From the NCBI RefSeq assembly GCF_016741935.1, contig NZ_JAERRG010000035.1:17493-81492 (forward strand): 64,000 nucleotides of DNA, in the 5' to 3' direction. Below are positions 26,592-36,100 of the stretch, one piece after another. Origin of the DNA: Streptomyces endocoffeicus (lineage in GTDB: Bacteria > Actinomycetota > Actinomycetes > Streptomycetales > Streptomycetaceae). Under the pieces are notes generated by a model. The model was not told the DNA's origin and searched no databases. It saw nothing but the letters and a program-made list of their open reading frames with translations. Made by a program: the position numbers and the translations under genes. Each line of letters starts with the position of its first letter. Positions within the stretch are counted from its first letter, which is position 1.

Positions 26592-26609
26592 CCTCACGCA
26601 TGAGTGAGG
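26592..26609. promoter_or_regulatory. Palindrome upstream of paralogue A
   Basis: CCTCAC-GCATGA-GTGAGG is an 18-bp interrupted palindrome, 28-45 bp upstream of the start of the gene at 24153-26564. It could be an operator for a regulator not encoded nearby. No second copy was noticed in the window. Confidence 0.3.
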
Positions 26610-26754
26610 TCGACCGCTTGCACGGTGGTTCACGGGTTATGCCCTCGCCGAGGGCGTCGAGATGGCTGATACCGATGGCACCGAAGCTGTGACGCGTTGT
26701 GTCAATTCCTGCGGCGGCGTCGGTGTGTGCGGTGATGTTGGTGAACACAGGTGG

Positions 26755-29121
26755 TCAACGCTGCTTCCCCGCAGCGCGAAGGTCAGCCCCCGGGCTCTTG
26801 GCCCGGACTTCGAATCGCTTGAGCGAGTACCCGAAGGAGGATGTGCGCCTGATGCCGTGCATGCGCACGTAACGGCCGGACACGGGCGGGAAAGTGAGCT
26901 CATCCACGCGGGCACCCGCCGGCTTGCTTCTGACTGCGGCGGCCGTCTTCCAGTTCACCGAGTCGTCGGAGACCTGGATGTCGTAGTCCTGTGCGGAGGC
27001 CGTCTCCCAGTCGAGCAGCGCGCGCCGGACGGTCCGCGAGCGGCCCAGGTCCACCTGGATCCATTCGTCGTCCCGGTAGGCACTGGCCCACCGGGTCTTT
27101 GCGTCCCCATCGGTGGCGTTCTCCGGTCCCAGGCTGGGCACCTCGGACGACGATGCCGTGGTCGGCTGACGCAAAGCCAGGTCAGGCACATCGAAGACGC
27201 GCATGCTCCACAGCGAGTATCCGTCCCGCTTCCGGCCCGCCTCGATTCCGGTGAGCCGCACGTGCCGAGCCGTGACCGGATCGAAGGTGAGCGTGTCGGA
27301 ACCCGCGGATTCGCGGCATGTGCGGCGGGCGACCGTGGTCCAGTTCTTGCCGTTCCTGGAGACCTGGATCTTGTAGTCGCGTCCGTATGCGGGCGCCCAG
27401 TCCAACTTGACCTTGGTAATGGTCTCCGGTCGGCCGAGGTCCACTCGGAGCCAGGCGTCATCTCCTGGGCCGCTCTCCCACCTGGTGGTGCTCACGCCGT
27501 CGAACGCTGCGCCGGCCTCGCCTGCAGACGCGGTCGCTGGTCTGCCCACGCTCAACTCTCCGTTTGCCGCGTTGACCAACGTCGTGGCGACCTTGGTCAG
27601 CCCTGTGCCCACGCCCAGCCTCCGCACGGTCGTGAGGAAGGTGCTGTATGGCACGCCCGACTTCGTGCCGCTCCACATCTTCTGCGCCAGTGCTCCGAAC
27701 GTGGGCTCGACCAGCCCGTGTACATCCAATTCGCTGTAGGTGGCTTCGGTGAGGTCGTTCCATACGGCGGACATCGCACCGAGCAGTTGGGGGTCTCCAG
27801 GTGCAACGCTTTGGCCACCGGGGAAGACATGGGGCTCCCAATGGTCGTAGAGATACTTTCCGTCCAGCCCATGGCCGTGGTAGTAGTTCGCGAACGGGAC
27901 GATGTAGAGCAGGGCGTCGTTGGTGTTGATGAAGGAGTATCCGTCCCGCTTGATGGCTTGCGGGCCGTACCAGGTGTTGTTCCAGCTGTTGAGGGTGATG
28001 TCGCGGTCGTAGCCGTCGGCGCTGGGTGCCATGATGGACAAGCTGCCCCAGGCGCGTGGATGCTTCCCGAGCGCGCGGACGTGGGCCGCCATTTCATTGA
28101 AGTAGGCCTTGTAGCGGGGTTTGTCCACCCTGTACTCGTCGGCGCCGAAGTGCACGTCCGGACTGCGGAACCAGGGTACGAACTCTTTGAATACCGACTT
28201 CATGAACGCGGTGGTTTCCGGCTTTGACAGGTCCAGATGGTCGGATTCGCCATTGTTGAGACCCAGCGATGGTCGGAACCGGATGAACGCGAGCGAGTGG
28301 GCGGGGGAGTCGATCTCGGGGATGATCGTGACACCGCTGGCGGCGGCGGTGTGTTCGAAGGAGGCCCAGTCGCGTCGGTCGTAGGCTCCGTCCTTTGAGG
28401 CCAGCCCGGCCAACTCGGGGTTATCGGTCTTGAGCCGGAAGCCGGCCTGGACCTTGCTCCAGGGCCTGTCACCCTTGAATCCGTTGTCGTTGAGGTGGAG
28501 CTGCAGTTCGTTGAGTTTGAACCAGCCCATGAGCCGCAGGTAGTCCCGGATGAAGTCCGCGGTGAAGAATCGCCGCCCGACGTCCAGCATGAAGCCCCGC
28601 ACCTTGTAGTTCGGCCAGTCCACGGCGGTGCCCACGGGCACAGAGTTGCGGCCGTCGTCGAGCAGCAGAATCTGCAGGAGTGTGCGCGTGCCGTAGTAGA
28701 CGCCCTTCGCGGTCCGTGCGGTGATCCATACGTTCCGGTCGGTGACCCTGAAGGTGTATCCCTCCTCCTTGAACCGGGCACCGCCTTTGGTTTCGGCCAG
28801 GGTGGGATCGACCGACAGCACGATGTCGCCATACCGTGGGCTCCCGGGTGAGATGTCCAGTTTCCGCCCGGTCGCCTGCTCGATCTCGTCCGGGAGCGTT
28901 GTGACCTGGTCGCGGAGTCTGTCACCCCGTTTTGCGGCGAGCACGATACGGCTGTGCCGGCGAAGCTCGAAGGAACCTGTGCCGCCCTGCCACTCCTGAA
29001 GGGCGGGTACCACGGCGGGCTTGTCGTTGACCGAGGCGGGTGCGGCACTCGCCGGTGCGGCGGGAGCGGCTAAGGCCAGCAGGGAGAGCAGACACACGAG
29101 GCGTATCAGGTAAAATCTCAT
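26755..29121 (-). CDS. Secreted GH20 beta-N-acetylhexosaminidase with two F5/8C-type domains
   Basis: A 788-residue protein from ATG 29121; an in-frame TTG lies four codons upstream. A Sec signal (FYLIRLVCLLSLLALAAPAA) precedes a GH20b-like N-domain (QATGRKLDISPGSPRYGDIV). The GH20 barrel follows, with VRGFMLDVGRRFF, LNELQLHLNDNGF, IIPEIDSPAHSLAF and the catalytic pair D328-E329 in VHFGADEYRVD. Substrate-assisted cleavage of terminal GlcNAc or GalNAc is the family's reaction. After about residue 510 come two discoidin/F5-8C (CBM32-like) domains: GRPETITKVKLDWAPAYGRD and GRSRTVRRALLDWE. The gene sits between the two unknown paralogues, all on the same strand, so they are probably one transcriptional unit acting on the same extracellular glycan. 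Confidence 0.92.
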   Translation of the reverse strand: MRFYLIRLVCLLSLLALAAPAAPASAAPASVNDKPAVVPALQEWQGGTGSFELRRHSRIVLAAKRGDRLRDQVTTLPDEIEQATGRKLDISPGSPRYGDIVLSVDPTLAETKGGARFKEEGYTFRVTDRNVWITARTAKGVYYGTRTLLQILLLDDGRNSVPVGTAVDWPNYKVRGFMLDVGRRFFTADFIRDYLRLMGWFKLNELQLHLNDNGFKGDRPWSKVQAGFRLKTDNPELAGLASKDGAYDRRDWASFEHTAAASGVTIIPEIDSPAHSLAFIRFRPSLGLNNGESDHLDLSKPETTAFMKSVFKEFVPWFRSPDVHFGADEYRVDKPRYKAYFNEMAAHVRALGKHPRAWGSLSIMAPSADGYDRDITLNSWNNTWYGPQAIKRDGYSFINTNDALLYIVPFANYYHGHGLDGKYLYDHWEPHVFPGGQSVAPGDPQLLGAMSAVWNDLTEATYSELDVHGLVEPTFGALAQKMWSGTKSGVPYSTFLTTVRRLGVGTGLTKVATTLVNAANGELSVGRPATASAGEAGAAFDGVSTTRWESGPGDDAWLRVDLGRPETITKVKLDWAPAYGRDYKIQVSRNGKNWTTVARRTCRESAGSDTLTFDPVTARHVRLTGIEAGRKRDGYSLWSMRVFDVPDLALRQPTTASSSEVPSLGPENATDGDAKTRWASAYRDDEWIQVDLGRSRTVRRALLDWETASAQDYDIQVSDDSVNWKTAAAVRSKPAGARVDELTFPPVSGRYVRMHGIRRTSSFGYSLKRFEVRAKSPGADLRAAGKQR

Positions 29122-29213
29122 CTGGAGCTCCAAGCTTTCTCGATGGGATTGTTCCTGGAGGTTCGTGCGCGTTCCGTCGGCGATCAGCCGGGCTGTGGTG
29201 TGCCGGGCCTCCT

Positions 29214-31583
29214 TTACCGCGTGGTCCGCACCTTGTAGGTGATCTTGGCGTCGGGGATGCTCCCACCGTTGCGGGCGGTGACGGTGAACTTGCTGGCGCC
29301 CATCGTGCAGGGAATACCGGTGATGCCGCCGGTGTCCTTGTTGAGGGTGAGTCCGGACGGAAGGCAGCCGGATGTAACGTCGTAGCGGACGGTCTGCGGA
29401 GTACTCGAGGTCACCTTGTACGCGTACAACTCACCGACCTGGGCATCCGGTGGTTCCGGCGTGATGAAGCCCGGCGTCGGAGCCTTGACCGGCTGCGGCT
29501 CGCCGATCGGCTGACCAGACGAGTCCATCTCCTGCAGCGACCACTCTTGCATCGGCGTGACCTCATTCAAATGCCAATGCCTGCTCGCAGTGCCCAACTG
29601 CTTCTTCTGTACGGGAGTGAACGCGCCGGACGTTCGTGCGGACTCCCAGATCTTGACGGCTCGGAGCAACGTGGCGGTGTTCTGCCCGGACTGAAGGCTG
29701 CCCACGCTGGTCTCGAAGTTGATGCCGGCGTCGAGGGAAGCCGCCCGAGCCATAGTGTTCTCAATCGTCTGAAGACCGGCGTTGCCGGAGAGTCCCTGCT
29801 GGCCCATCATCCCGGGCAGATAGTTGGCGCGGTAGAACGTGTTGCTCCGGATGAGCTGGGCATAGTCCGTTACCCCGATCTCGCCCCAACTGGCTCTGGA
29901 CTGGGCGTCCCAGGTGTTGGACGAGAGGTTGCTGCACTCGGTGATGAAGTCCTTGGAATTGAGCTGCCGGTAGACGCCGTTGACCAGACGCGCGAAGCCG
30001 TAGCCGCCCCAGCCGGTGTAGCCCGCCGATTCCAGCCCGTCGTAGGACGTGGCATGGATACCGGTGCTGTTGTACGCGGTGGCCAGCCGGGTCGCGATCT
30101 CGTCGATGATCGGCAAACCACCCATCGCGCCGCCGTAGCCGTTCTGGATGAGCCGGGCGACGCTGGTGCCGACCGGGTAGGACTGCGCGGCCGATGACCA
30201 CTGCGCCCGTTTCAGGCCGCTGACCTGCGACTCCGTGTTGCTGACCTTTGTGACGGTGCCGTAGGTGATGAACTCGTCACCGATACGCAGTCGCCGACCG
30301 TCAACGCCGGACCCCAGCGGGCGGTCGGCGTCCACGTACAGCGTGGTGTCCGACCGGCCGAGCGGGCGGGTCAGCTTGACGGCCCCGCCCACCGCCAGCC
30401 GTGGATCGGCCGGCGGCTTCACATACGGGTCGTGGGCGTCGATGAAGTTGGAGAGGGTGTGTACACCGACCTCGATCTCCTCCTTCGCCGCCGTAGCCAC
30501 CAACGTGGCGGCTGCCGCGTCCGATCCCCCGAACGAGCTGTTGAACTGGTAGTGCCCGTGCGACACCCACGGCCCGTTACCGGAGATCGCATAGATGTTC
30601 CTGACCCCGGCCTGCTTGGCGTACTGGCTGGCGACGGTGACGTTCCTCGTGTTGAGGTCGTGGACCCAGAAGTGGGATTGCGAGGTGCGCTGGGCCGCCT
30701 TCTGCCACTGCCCGTCGATGGTCGGGTATGCCTGGCCGTGCTTCTTGGCGATCTGACTGAGCACCGTGAGGGCGAGATCCGGAGCACTTCCGAACAGGGC
30801 GATCTTCGACCCGACAATCCGGCCCTCCGGCGCCGGCAGCGGCCCGAGCGGGATCTCGTAGCCATTGGTGCGTTGCCGGACTCGCACCCGGCTGTAGTCG
30901 TAGGTGGTGGCGCGCAGGATGCTGCCCCAGTGCGTCTTCGCCGCGACGTTGCTCGCCAGCCACTCATCCTTGACTCCGGTCTGCAGACCATAGGGATTCC
31001 AGATGAGATCCGGGCCGAACCCATAGGCCAGGTGCTCGTTCGGCCACCCACCCACGGTCTTGTCGTTGAGCGGACGAACCCCCAGGACGAAATCGTCGTT
31101 GCCGACCACTCCGGCTGTCTCACCGATCGTCTCGGTGATCTTCGTCGGCAGCGGGCCCCACAGTAGGGTCTGCACATCCACGCCCGGGGCGGCCGTCAGA
31201 CCGACAACTTCAAGTGTGGAATGTGTCGGAAACTTGACGACCTTCACTTGGATCGTCACTTTCTCGCTGCCGAACTCCAGGATCCACCGGTTGCGCGAGG
31301 AGACCCGCACCTCAGCGGGAACCTCATGCTTGCCATCGGCCACCACACTGACCAGCGGCACCGACGCGCCCGGCGCCAGATAGTCCGTGCCATCCCGCAG
31401 ATCCACCAGGCTGGTCACGCGACCGGAGGTGCTCACACCCACCGACAGGAAGCCCGCGACAATCCGCTTGCTTGAGGACGCCTCAGCTCTGGCCGCTTGC
31501 GCCGCGTGAGCGGGGCCGACGGCAAGCCCTAACGCAGTGATCGAACTCAGACTACCGGTGACCAGAAACCGACGTCTGTCCAT
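29214..31583 (-). CDS. Secreted protein of unknown activity with putative TIM-barrel and Ig-like domain (paralogue B)
   Basis: A 789-residue paralogue of the protein at 24153-26564, colinear over its whole length. It has a Tat signal (MDRRRFLVTGSLSSITALGL), an N-terminal beta-sandwich (IVAGFLSVGVSTSGRVTSLV; VQTLLWGPLPTKITETIGET), and a barrel-like middle (TIDGQWQKAAQ; QYAKQAGVRNIYAIS; GVHTLSNFIDAHDPYVKPPA; ATSYDGLESAGYTGWGGYGF). The C-terminal He_PIG-type Ig domain (LYAYKVTSSTPQTVRYDVTS; SGLTLNKDTGGITGIP) ends the protein at TYKVRTTR. Conserved acidic residues in DGLE, in LPIIDEIATRLATA and in ECSNLSSNTW/EASNLSSNTW are candidates for catalysis. The family is not known to me. Conservation of all domains in two copies argues that both are functional. 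Confidence 0.88.
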   Translation of the reverse strand: MDRRRFLVTGSLSSITALGLAVGPAHAAQAARAEASSSKRIVAGFLSVGVSTSGRVTSLVDLRDGTDYLAPGASVPLVSVVADGKHEVPAEVRVSSRNRWILEFGSEKVTIQVKVVKFPTHSTLEVVGLTAAPGVDVQTLLWGPLPTKITETIGETAGVVGNDDFVLGVRPLNDKTVGGWPNEHLAYGFGPDLIWNPYGLQTGVKDEWLASNVAAKTHWGSILRATTYDYSRVRVRQRTNGYEIPLGPLPAPEGRIVGSKIALFGSAPDLALTVLSQIAKKHGQAYPTIDGQWQKAAQRTSQSHFWVHDLNTRNVTVASQYAKQAGVRNIYAISGNGPWVSHGHYQFNSSFGGSDAAAATLVATAAKEEIEVGVHTLSNFIDAHDPYVKPPADPRLAVGGAVKLTRPLGRSDTTLYVDADRPLGSGVDGRRLRIGDEFITYGTVTKVSNTESQVSGLKRAQWSSAAQSYPVGTSVARLIQNGYGGAMGGLPIIDEIATRLATAYNSTGIHATSYDGLESAGYTGWGGYGFARLVNGVYRQLNSKDFITECSNLSSNTWDAQSRASWGEIGVTDYAQLIRSNTFYRANYLPGMMGQQGLSGNAGLQTIENTMARAASLDAGINFETSVGSLQSGQNTATLLRAVKIWESARTSGAFTPVQKKQLGTASRHWHLNEVTPMQEWSLQEMDSSGQPIGEPQPVKAPTPGFITPEPPDAQVGELYAYKVTSSTPQTVRYDVTSGCLPSGLTLNKDTGGITGIPCTMGASKFTVTARNGGSIPDAKITYKVRTTR

Positions 31584-32061
31584 ATTTTCTCCTCGGTGAA
31601 GTGAATCTCAACGAAGCACGTGATTGCTGATCAACGCCCTTGCATCGCGAGGGGCGGAATCTCGCGCCGCGAGGTCCCGTCTCCCGTCCGTTCCGCTCGA
31701 GGCCGAGGGGAAGAGTGGGTAACGAACGATGTCACCCACATAGTTCATACTCTTATGTAGAGGGTTGTTCCTATACTTTTAGCGATAGGGAAACCAAGAG
31801 GGGCGGCGGGTTGACACGTCCACGGCCCCGCAGGGGAGGAGCGGAAGCCCATGCGTTTCCTGGGCAACCAGGCGCAGCGCAAGCGTGAACTAGCGTGCAT
31901 CTGGCTACACGGCGAGTCAAGGCTTAGTTAGTATTTATCCAGAGGCAGTGCCGCTGTCGGCGGGCTCATCTGGTCACTCATGGAGCGATGCAGCGCATGT
32001 AGCTTGTGGGTCCGGCGCTTGGCCACTTCACGCCCGCATACATCGAACACATGGAGCAAAA
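31584..32061. other. Intergenic region with A/T-rich promoter-like patches
   Basis: No gene is seen. Two A/T-rich patches stand out in this G+C-rich setting. The first, 31739-31790 (with AGTTCATACTCTTATG, and CCTATACTTTTAGCGATAGG containing a CCTAT/ATAGG dyad), may be the promoter of the leftward gene at 31583. The second, about 31924-31942 (TTAGTTAGTATTTATCCAG), may have belonged to the decayed GntR gene that follows. Confidence 0.4.
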
Positions 32062-32250
32062 ATGACTCAATCTTCTCGGCCCTCGTCCGCGGCGTCATCG
32101 GGTTCGGGGACGGATGCCTCCTACCGCCCCGGCTACGAAGTCGCGGCGGAGAGCATCCTGGAGTACATCGCCCTGGGAAGGACTTGAGCCTGGTGACCGG
32201 CTGCCGACGGAGAAGGATCTCGCGGTCAGACTGGCCATGAGCAGGACCGT
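32062..32250 (+). pseudogene. Decayed GntR-family regulator (N-terminus only)
   Basis: From ATG 32062, preceded by GGAGC, the frame reads MTQSSRPSSAASSGSG, then YRPGYEVAAESILEYIALGR, and stops. One frame over it continues as GLEPGDRLPTEKDLAVRLAM and SRTV. That is the winged-helix start of a GntR/FadR-type regulator with one frameshift. Nothing of the effector domain follows. It probably once regulated the secreted glycosidase genes on either side, which now have no adjacent intact regulator. Confidence 0.65.
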
Positions 32251-32358
32251 TGGCGTGCTCCGTGATGGCCGCCTGACACTTGGATGCGGGTCTGAGGAGT
32301 GTCCGAGCAGGGATCACCGCTATGGCGTTCAGTTTCCTGAACGCTTCGGCCTCGCTTA

Positions 32359-32532
32359 TCAGGGGCGGCCCCGACGAAACGGGTTGTACGCCTCGAAGGG
32401 GTCTTCGTCGGTCTCCCCACGCCGTCGGCGCTCGGCCTGGTAGGCGGTCCACGCGAGGTCGCCCTGCTGCGTGGACCGCCAGGGCCTTCCGGTGCGGTCG
32501 CAGTATTCGGCGTAGCGCAGGTCTGGTTCGGC
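32359..32532 (-). pseudogene. Unidentified protein tail
   Basis: The minus strand reads EPDLRYAEYCDRTGRPWRST then QQGDLAWTAYQAERRRRGET and DEDPFEAYNPFRRGRP before a stop. It looks like a genuine, charged C-terminus, but I cannot name the family. It is fused upstream to unrelated sequence, so it is a fragment. On the opposite strand nearby, SAVSHLDSKPYPPAANLRPE also looks protein-like, showing that several remnants are shuffled here. Confidence 0.35.
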
Positions 32533-32661
32533 CAGTCGGCGGTGTCCCACCTGGACAGCAAGCCGTACCCACCGGCCGCCAACCTCCGCCCCGAGGGGGA
32601 CTTTCCCGACACCTGTGCCGTGCCGATCCGCCTGCCCAGGGTCGCGTCGATCCTGCGGCGC

Positions 32662-33021
32662 ATCGCCTTCGATCTCGAGGAATTGGCCCGTGCCCGGTGC
32701 GTGGAGGACCTGTAGGCGGCTGAGGCCGCCGACGACCCGCGCCGAAGGAAGCGGGGCTCCCCAGAGTGCCTCGTCAGTGTGATGGGTCAGCGGCATTGTG
32801 CTGCCCGCTTCAAGATCCAGGAGCGTGATCTCACCGATGCTATCAAGGGTGGAGACGACCACTGCGGCGGCTGGCGCGTTCAACGCGGCCGACAGGCCAC
32901 TGACGACACGGGCGCAGCCAACCAGCGTCCACTGCGCGCCGTCCGCAGTCGCATAGAGATGCGTGCAGCCTCGGTCGCGAGCGCAGAACAGTACGGTCTT
33001 CTCATCCGCCCAGTCGCGGTT
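32662..33021 (-). pseudogene. Fragment of an S9-family peptidase (beta-propeller part)
   Basis: On the minus strand the frame reads NRDWADEKTVLFCARDRGCT, HLYATADGAQWTLVGCARVV, VVVSTLDSIGEITLLDLEAG and VVGGLSRLQVLHAPGTGQFL. This is the alternation of blades seen in the N-terminal propeller of acylaminoacyl-peptidase/dipeptidyl-peptidase-type S9 enzymes. The alpha/beta-hydrolase domain with the catalytic triad is missing at the 3' side. It is a dead fragment between the glycosidase genes. Confidence 0.55.
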
Positions 33022-33197
33022 GCGCCGCCGTGTCGAGGAGTACCCCGCCGTCGTGGCGCCACTCCTGATGTGTTCAGAACATTAACGCTTGTATGCCCAT
33101 GGACGGAGTGATGCGTTCACTGTTTCACTTCCCGCTGAACGATGACGGAAATGGCGTCTATTTCAAACAACTTCAATCAGCGAGAGTGATGTGTGGC

Positions 33198-36100
33198 ATG
33201 CGAATCAGACGGGTATACCGCCCGGCCCTGTGTCTACTCGTCGCCGTCCTTCCCCTGTTGGCCTCCGGTACGGGGACTGCGGCGGTCGGCAAGGACGGCA
33301 TGCGGCCAGTCGCGTTCGAGGAAGCGGGTGCAGCAGGGACGACGCCGGATCCCTGGCTGATGCGCGCCGACGCGCCTGACGATTCCTACGACGCGCACCC
33401 CTACGTCGGCAACGGATACCTCGCGCAGCGGATCCCGGCCAAGGGCATGGGCTACTTCTCGAGCGGAGGACCCACGGGATGGCCTCTGTCGACGAAGCGT
33501 TACGACGGCGCCTACGCGGCCGGACTCTTCGCCAAGCAGGGCGATGCGGAGTTCCTGGCCGCCCTGCCGACCTGGTCCACGCTGGATTTTGCCACCGACG
33601 CGGCCGGCGGAGAGAATTACGCGTCCGCGGCCAACAACACGCTGACGTCCTACCGTCAGGAACTGGACGTGCGCCGCGGCCTGGTCACCACTCGCACGTC
33701 CTGGTGTTCCGCCTCCGGGCGCACCACGGACCTCAGCTACGAGGTCCTCGCCGACCGGAGCCGCGCTCATGTCGGCGCGGTTCGGCTGAAGGTCACCCCA
33801 CGCTGGTCAGGCACCGCCTCGGTCACCGACCTGCTCGACGGCAACGGCGCCCGTCGGCTGGAGGGGACCGGCGCCGATGTCGATACCGGGACCGGTACGT
33901 CCCAGGTGTCCTTTGCCACGGCAGGCAACGGCATCGCGGGGACGCTCGCCTCCCGGCTCACCCATTCCGGCGACGTGCAGCCCACCTCGTCAAAGGAGGT
34001 CGCGGCGGACAAGCTGAGTGCGGGGCAGCGTCTCGCGTTCCCCGTGAGGGCGGGCCATACCTACGAGTTCACCAAGTTCGTCGGCCTCGACACCGCACAG
34101 ACCAGCAAGGACCCCAAGGCGGACGCCCTCAGGGCTGCCTCGGACGCTGCACGCACGGGCTGGACCAAGACGCTGGCCGAACACACCGATGCCTGGGCGA
34201 AGTTGTGGGAAGCCGGCGTCGGGACACCCGGCCAGGAGCGCATGCAGAGCTGGATCAACGGCAGCTACTACTCGCTGTTCTCCAGCCTCCGCGAGGGACA
34301 GGACTGGTCCCTGGCCCCCTCCGGGCTGTCCAGCGACACCTACGCGGGCCTGGTCTTCTGGGACGCCGAGACCTGGATGTTCCCCGGTCTCCTCACGACC
34401 CACCCCGAACTCGCCAAGTCGGTCGTAGACTACCGCTATCGCACCCTCGAACAGGCCAAGAAGAACGCAGCGGGCGGTAACCTCAAGGGCGCACTGTACG
34501 CATGGACCTCGGCAGCGACCGGTAACTGCAGCAACTTCCATGCCTGCTACAACTACCAGGCTCATCTGCAGAGCGACATCGCCCTCTCCCAGTGGCAGTA
34601 CTTCCAGGCGACCGGGGACAAGAAGTGGCTGAAGTCGAAGGGCTGGCCGGTCATCGAGGCCCTCGCCGAGTTCTGGGCCTCCCGGGTGAGCAAGAACAGC
34701 GACGGCTCCTACAGCGTCCGCAACGTCGCCGGAGCTGACGAGTACTCGCACGGCGACGACAACGTCTCGACCAACGCCGGAGCGGCCACCACGCTGCGCC
34801 TGGCCACCGAGGCGGCAGCCCTCGTCGGCGCCGAGGCCCCCGCGCAGTGGACCACCATCGCCGACAGGCTGCGCATCCCTCTCAACGCCGTCACGGGCAC
34901 CCACCCCGAGTACGAGGGCTACAACGGCCACAAGGTCAAGCAGGCCGACACGGTGCTCATGCAGCACCCCACCAACTGGCCGATGCCCAAAAACGTCGCC
35001 CGCAACGACCTGAACTACTACGCCGCGCGGACCGACCCCGAAGGCCCCGCGATGACCGACTCCGTCCACATGATCGCCGCAGCGAACCTGGGCGACGACG
35101 GCTGCACGGACTATACGTACCTGCTGCGCTCGGTGCGGCCGTTCATCCGCGAGCCCTACGCACAGTTCTCCGAAGCCCGCGGTGAAAAGGCGGGCGACAA
35201 CGCCGGAGCGCCCGCCTTCACCTTCCTCACCGGAGCGGGCGGCTTCCTCCAGACCTACCCGTACGGCCTCGCCGGACTGCGCTGGAAGACGAACTCCCTG
35301 CACCTCGACCCGACGCTGCCCCCGCAGCTGGCGAACGGCGTCCGGATCAACCGGCTGAAGTGGCAGGGCCGTGAACTCTCCCTCGAGGTAGGCCCCAAGA
35401 CCACCACCGTGCGCCTGCTCAAGGGCGAGCCGGCCCGCCTCGACACCCCGGCCGGGAACAAGGCCCTGGCCAAGGGCGAACCCGTCCGCCTCGACACCCG
35501 CCGGCCCGACCTGGCCCCCAGCGGCAACGTGGCACGCTGCAAGAACGCCACCGCCAGCAGCTCCGACAGCGGCTACTACCCGGCCGCCGCGGTCGACGGC
35601 AACCCCGTCACCGCCTGGGCCGCCACCGGCTCACAGGCAGACCTCACGGTCGACCTGAAGCAGCGCACAAGGATCGCCGAGGCCACCGTGGCCCGCTCGG
35701 GCACGAGCTCCTTCGGCTACAAGATCCAGACCTCGGCCGACGGCAAGACGTGGACAACCCTGGCCACCCAGCCGGCCGGCACCGGAACCGACCACATCCG
35801 ATTCCTCGCCACCACCACCCGCCACATCCGGCTCGACTTCCCTGGTAGCGAGGGCGCGGCCACACCTCAGATCGCGGAGTTCTCGGTCGCCGGCGGCAAG
35901 GACGCGGGCCAGGTCAGAGCAGACGCCGAGCAGTCCTACCTGTCCGCCGGGGAACAAGGCACCGTCACCACCACCTACACCAACCACTCCTCCCGCCCTG
36001 TTCGCGACGTGCGCCTCGGCCTGGAGACACCGAAGGCGTGGCAGCCCACCGCGAAGAGCCCGACCAGCTTCTCCCAGGTCGACGCCGGCAAGACTGTCAA

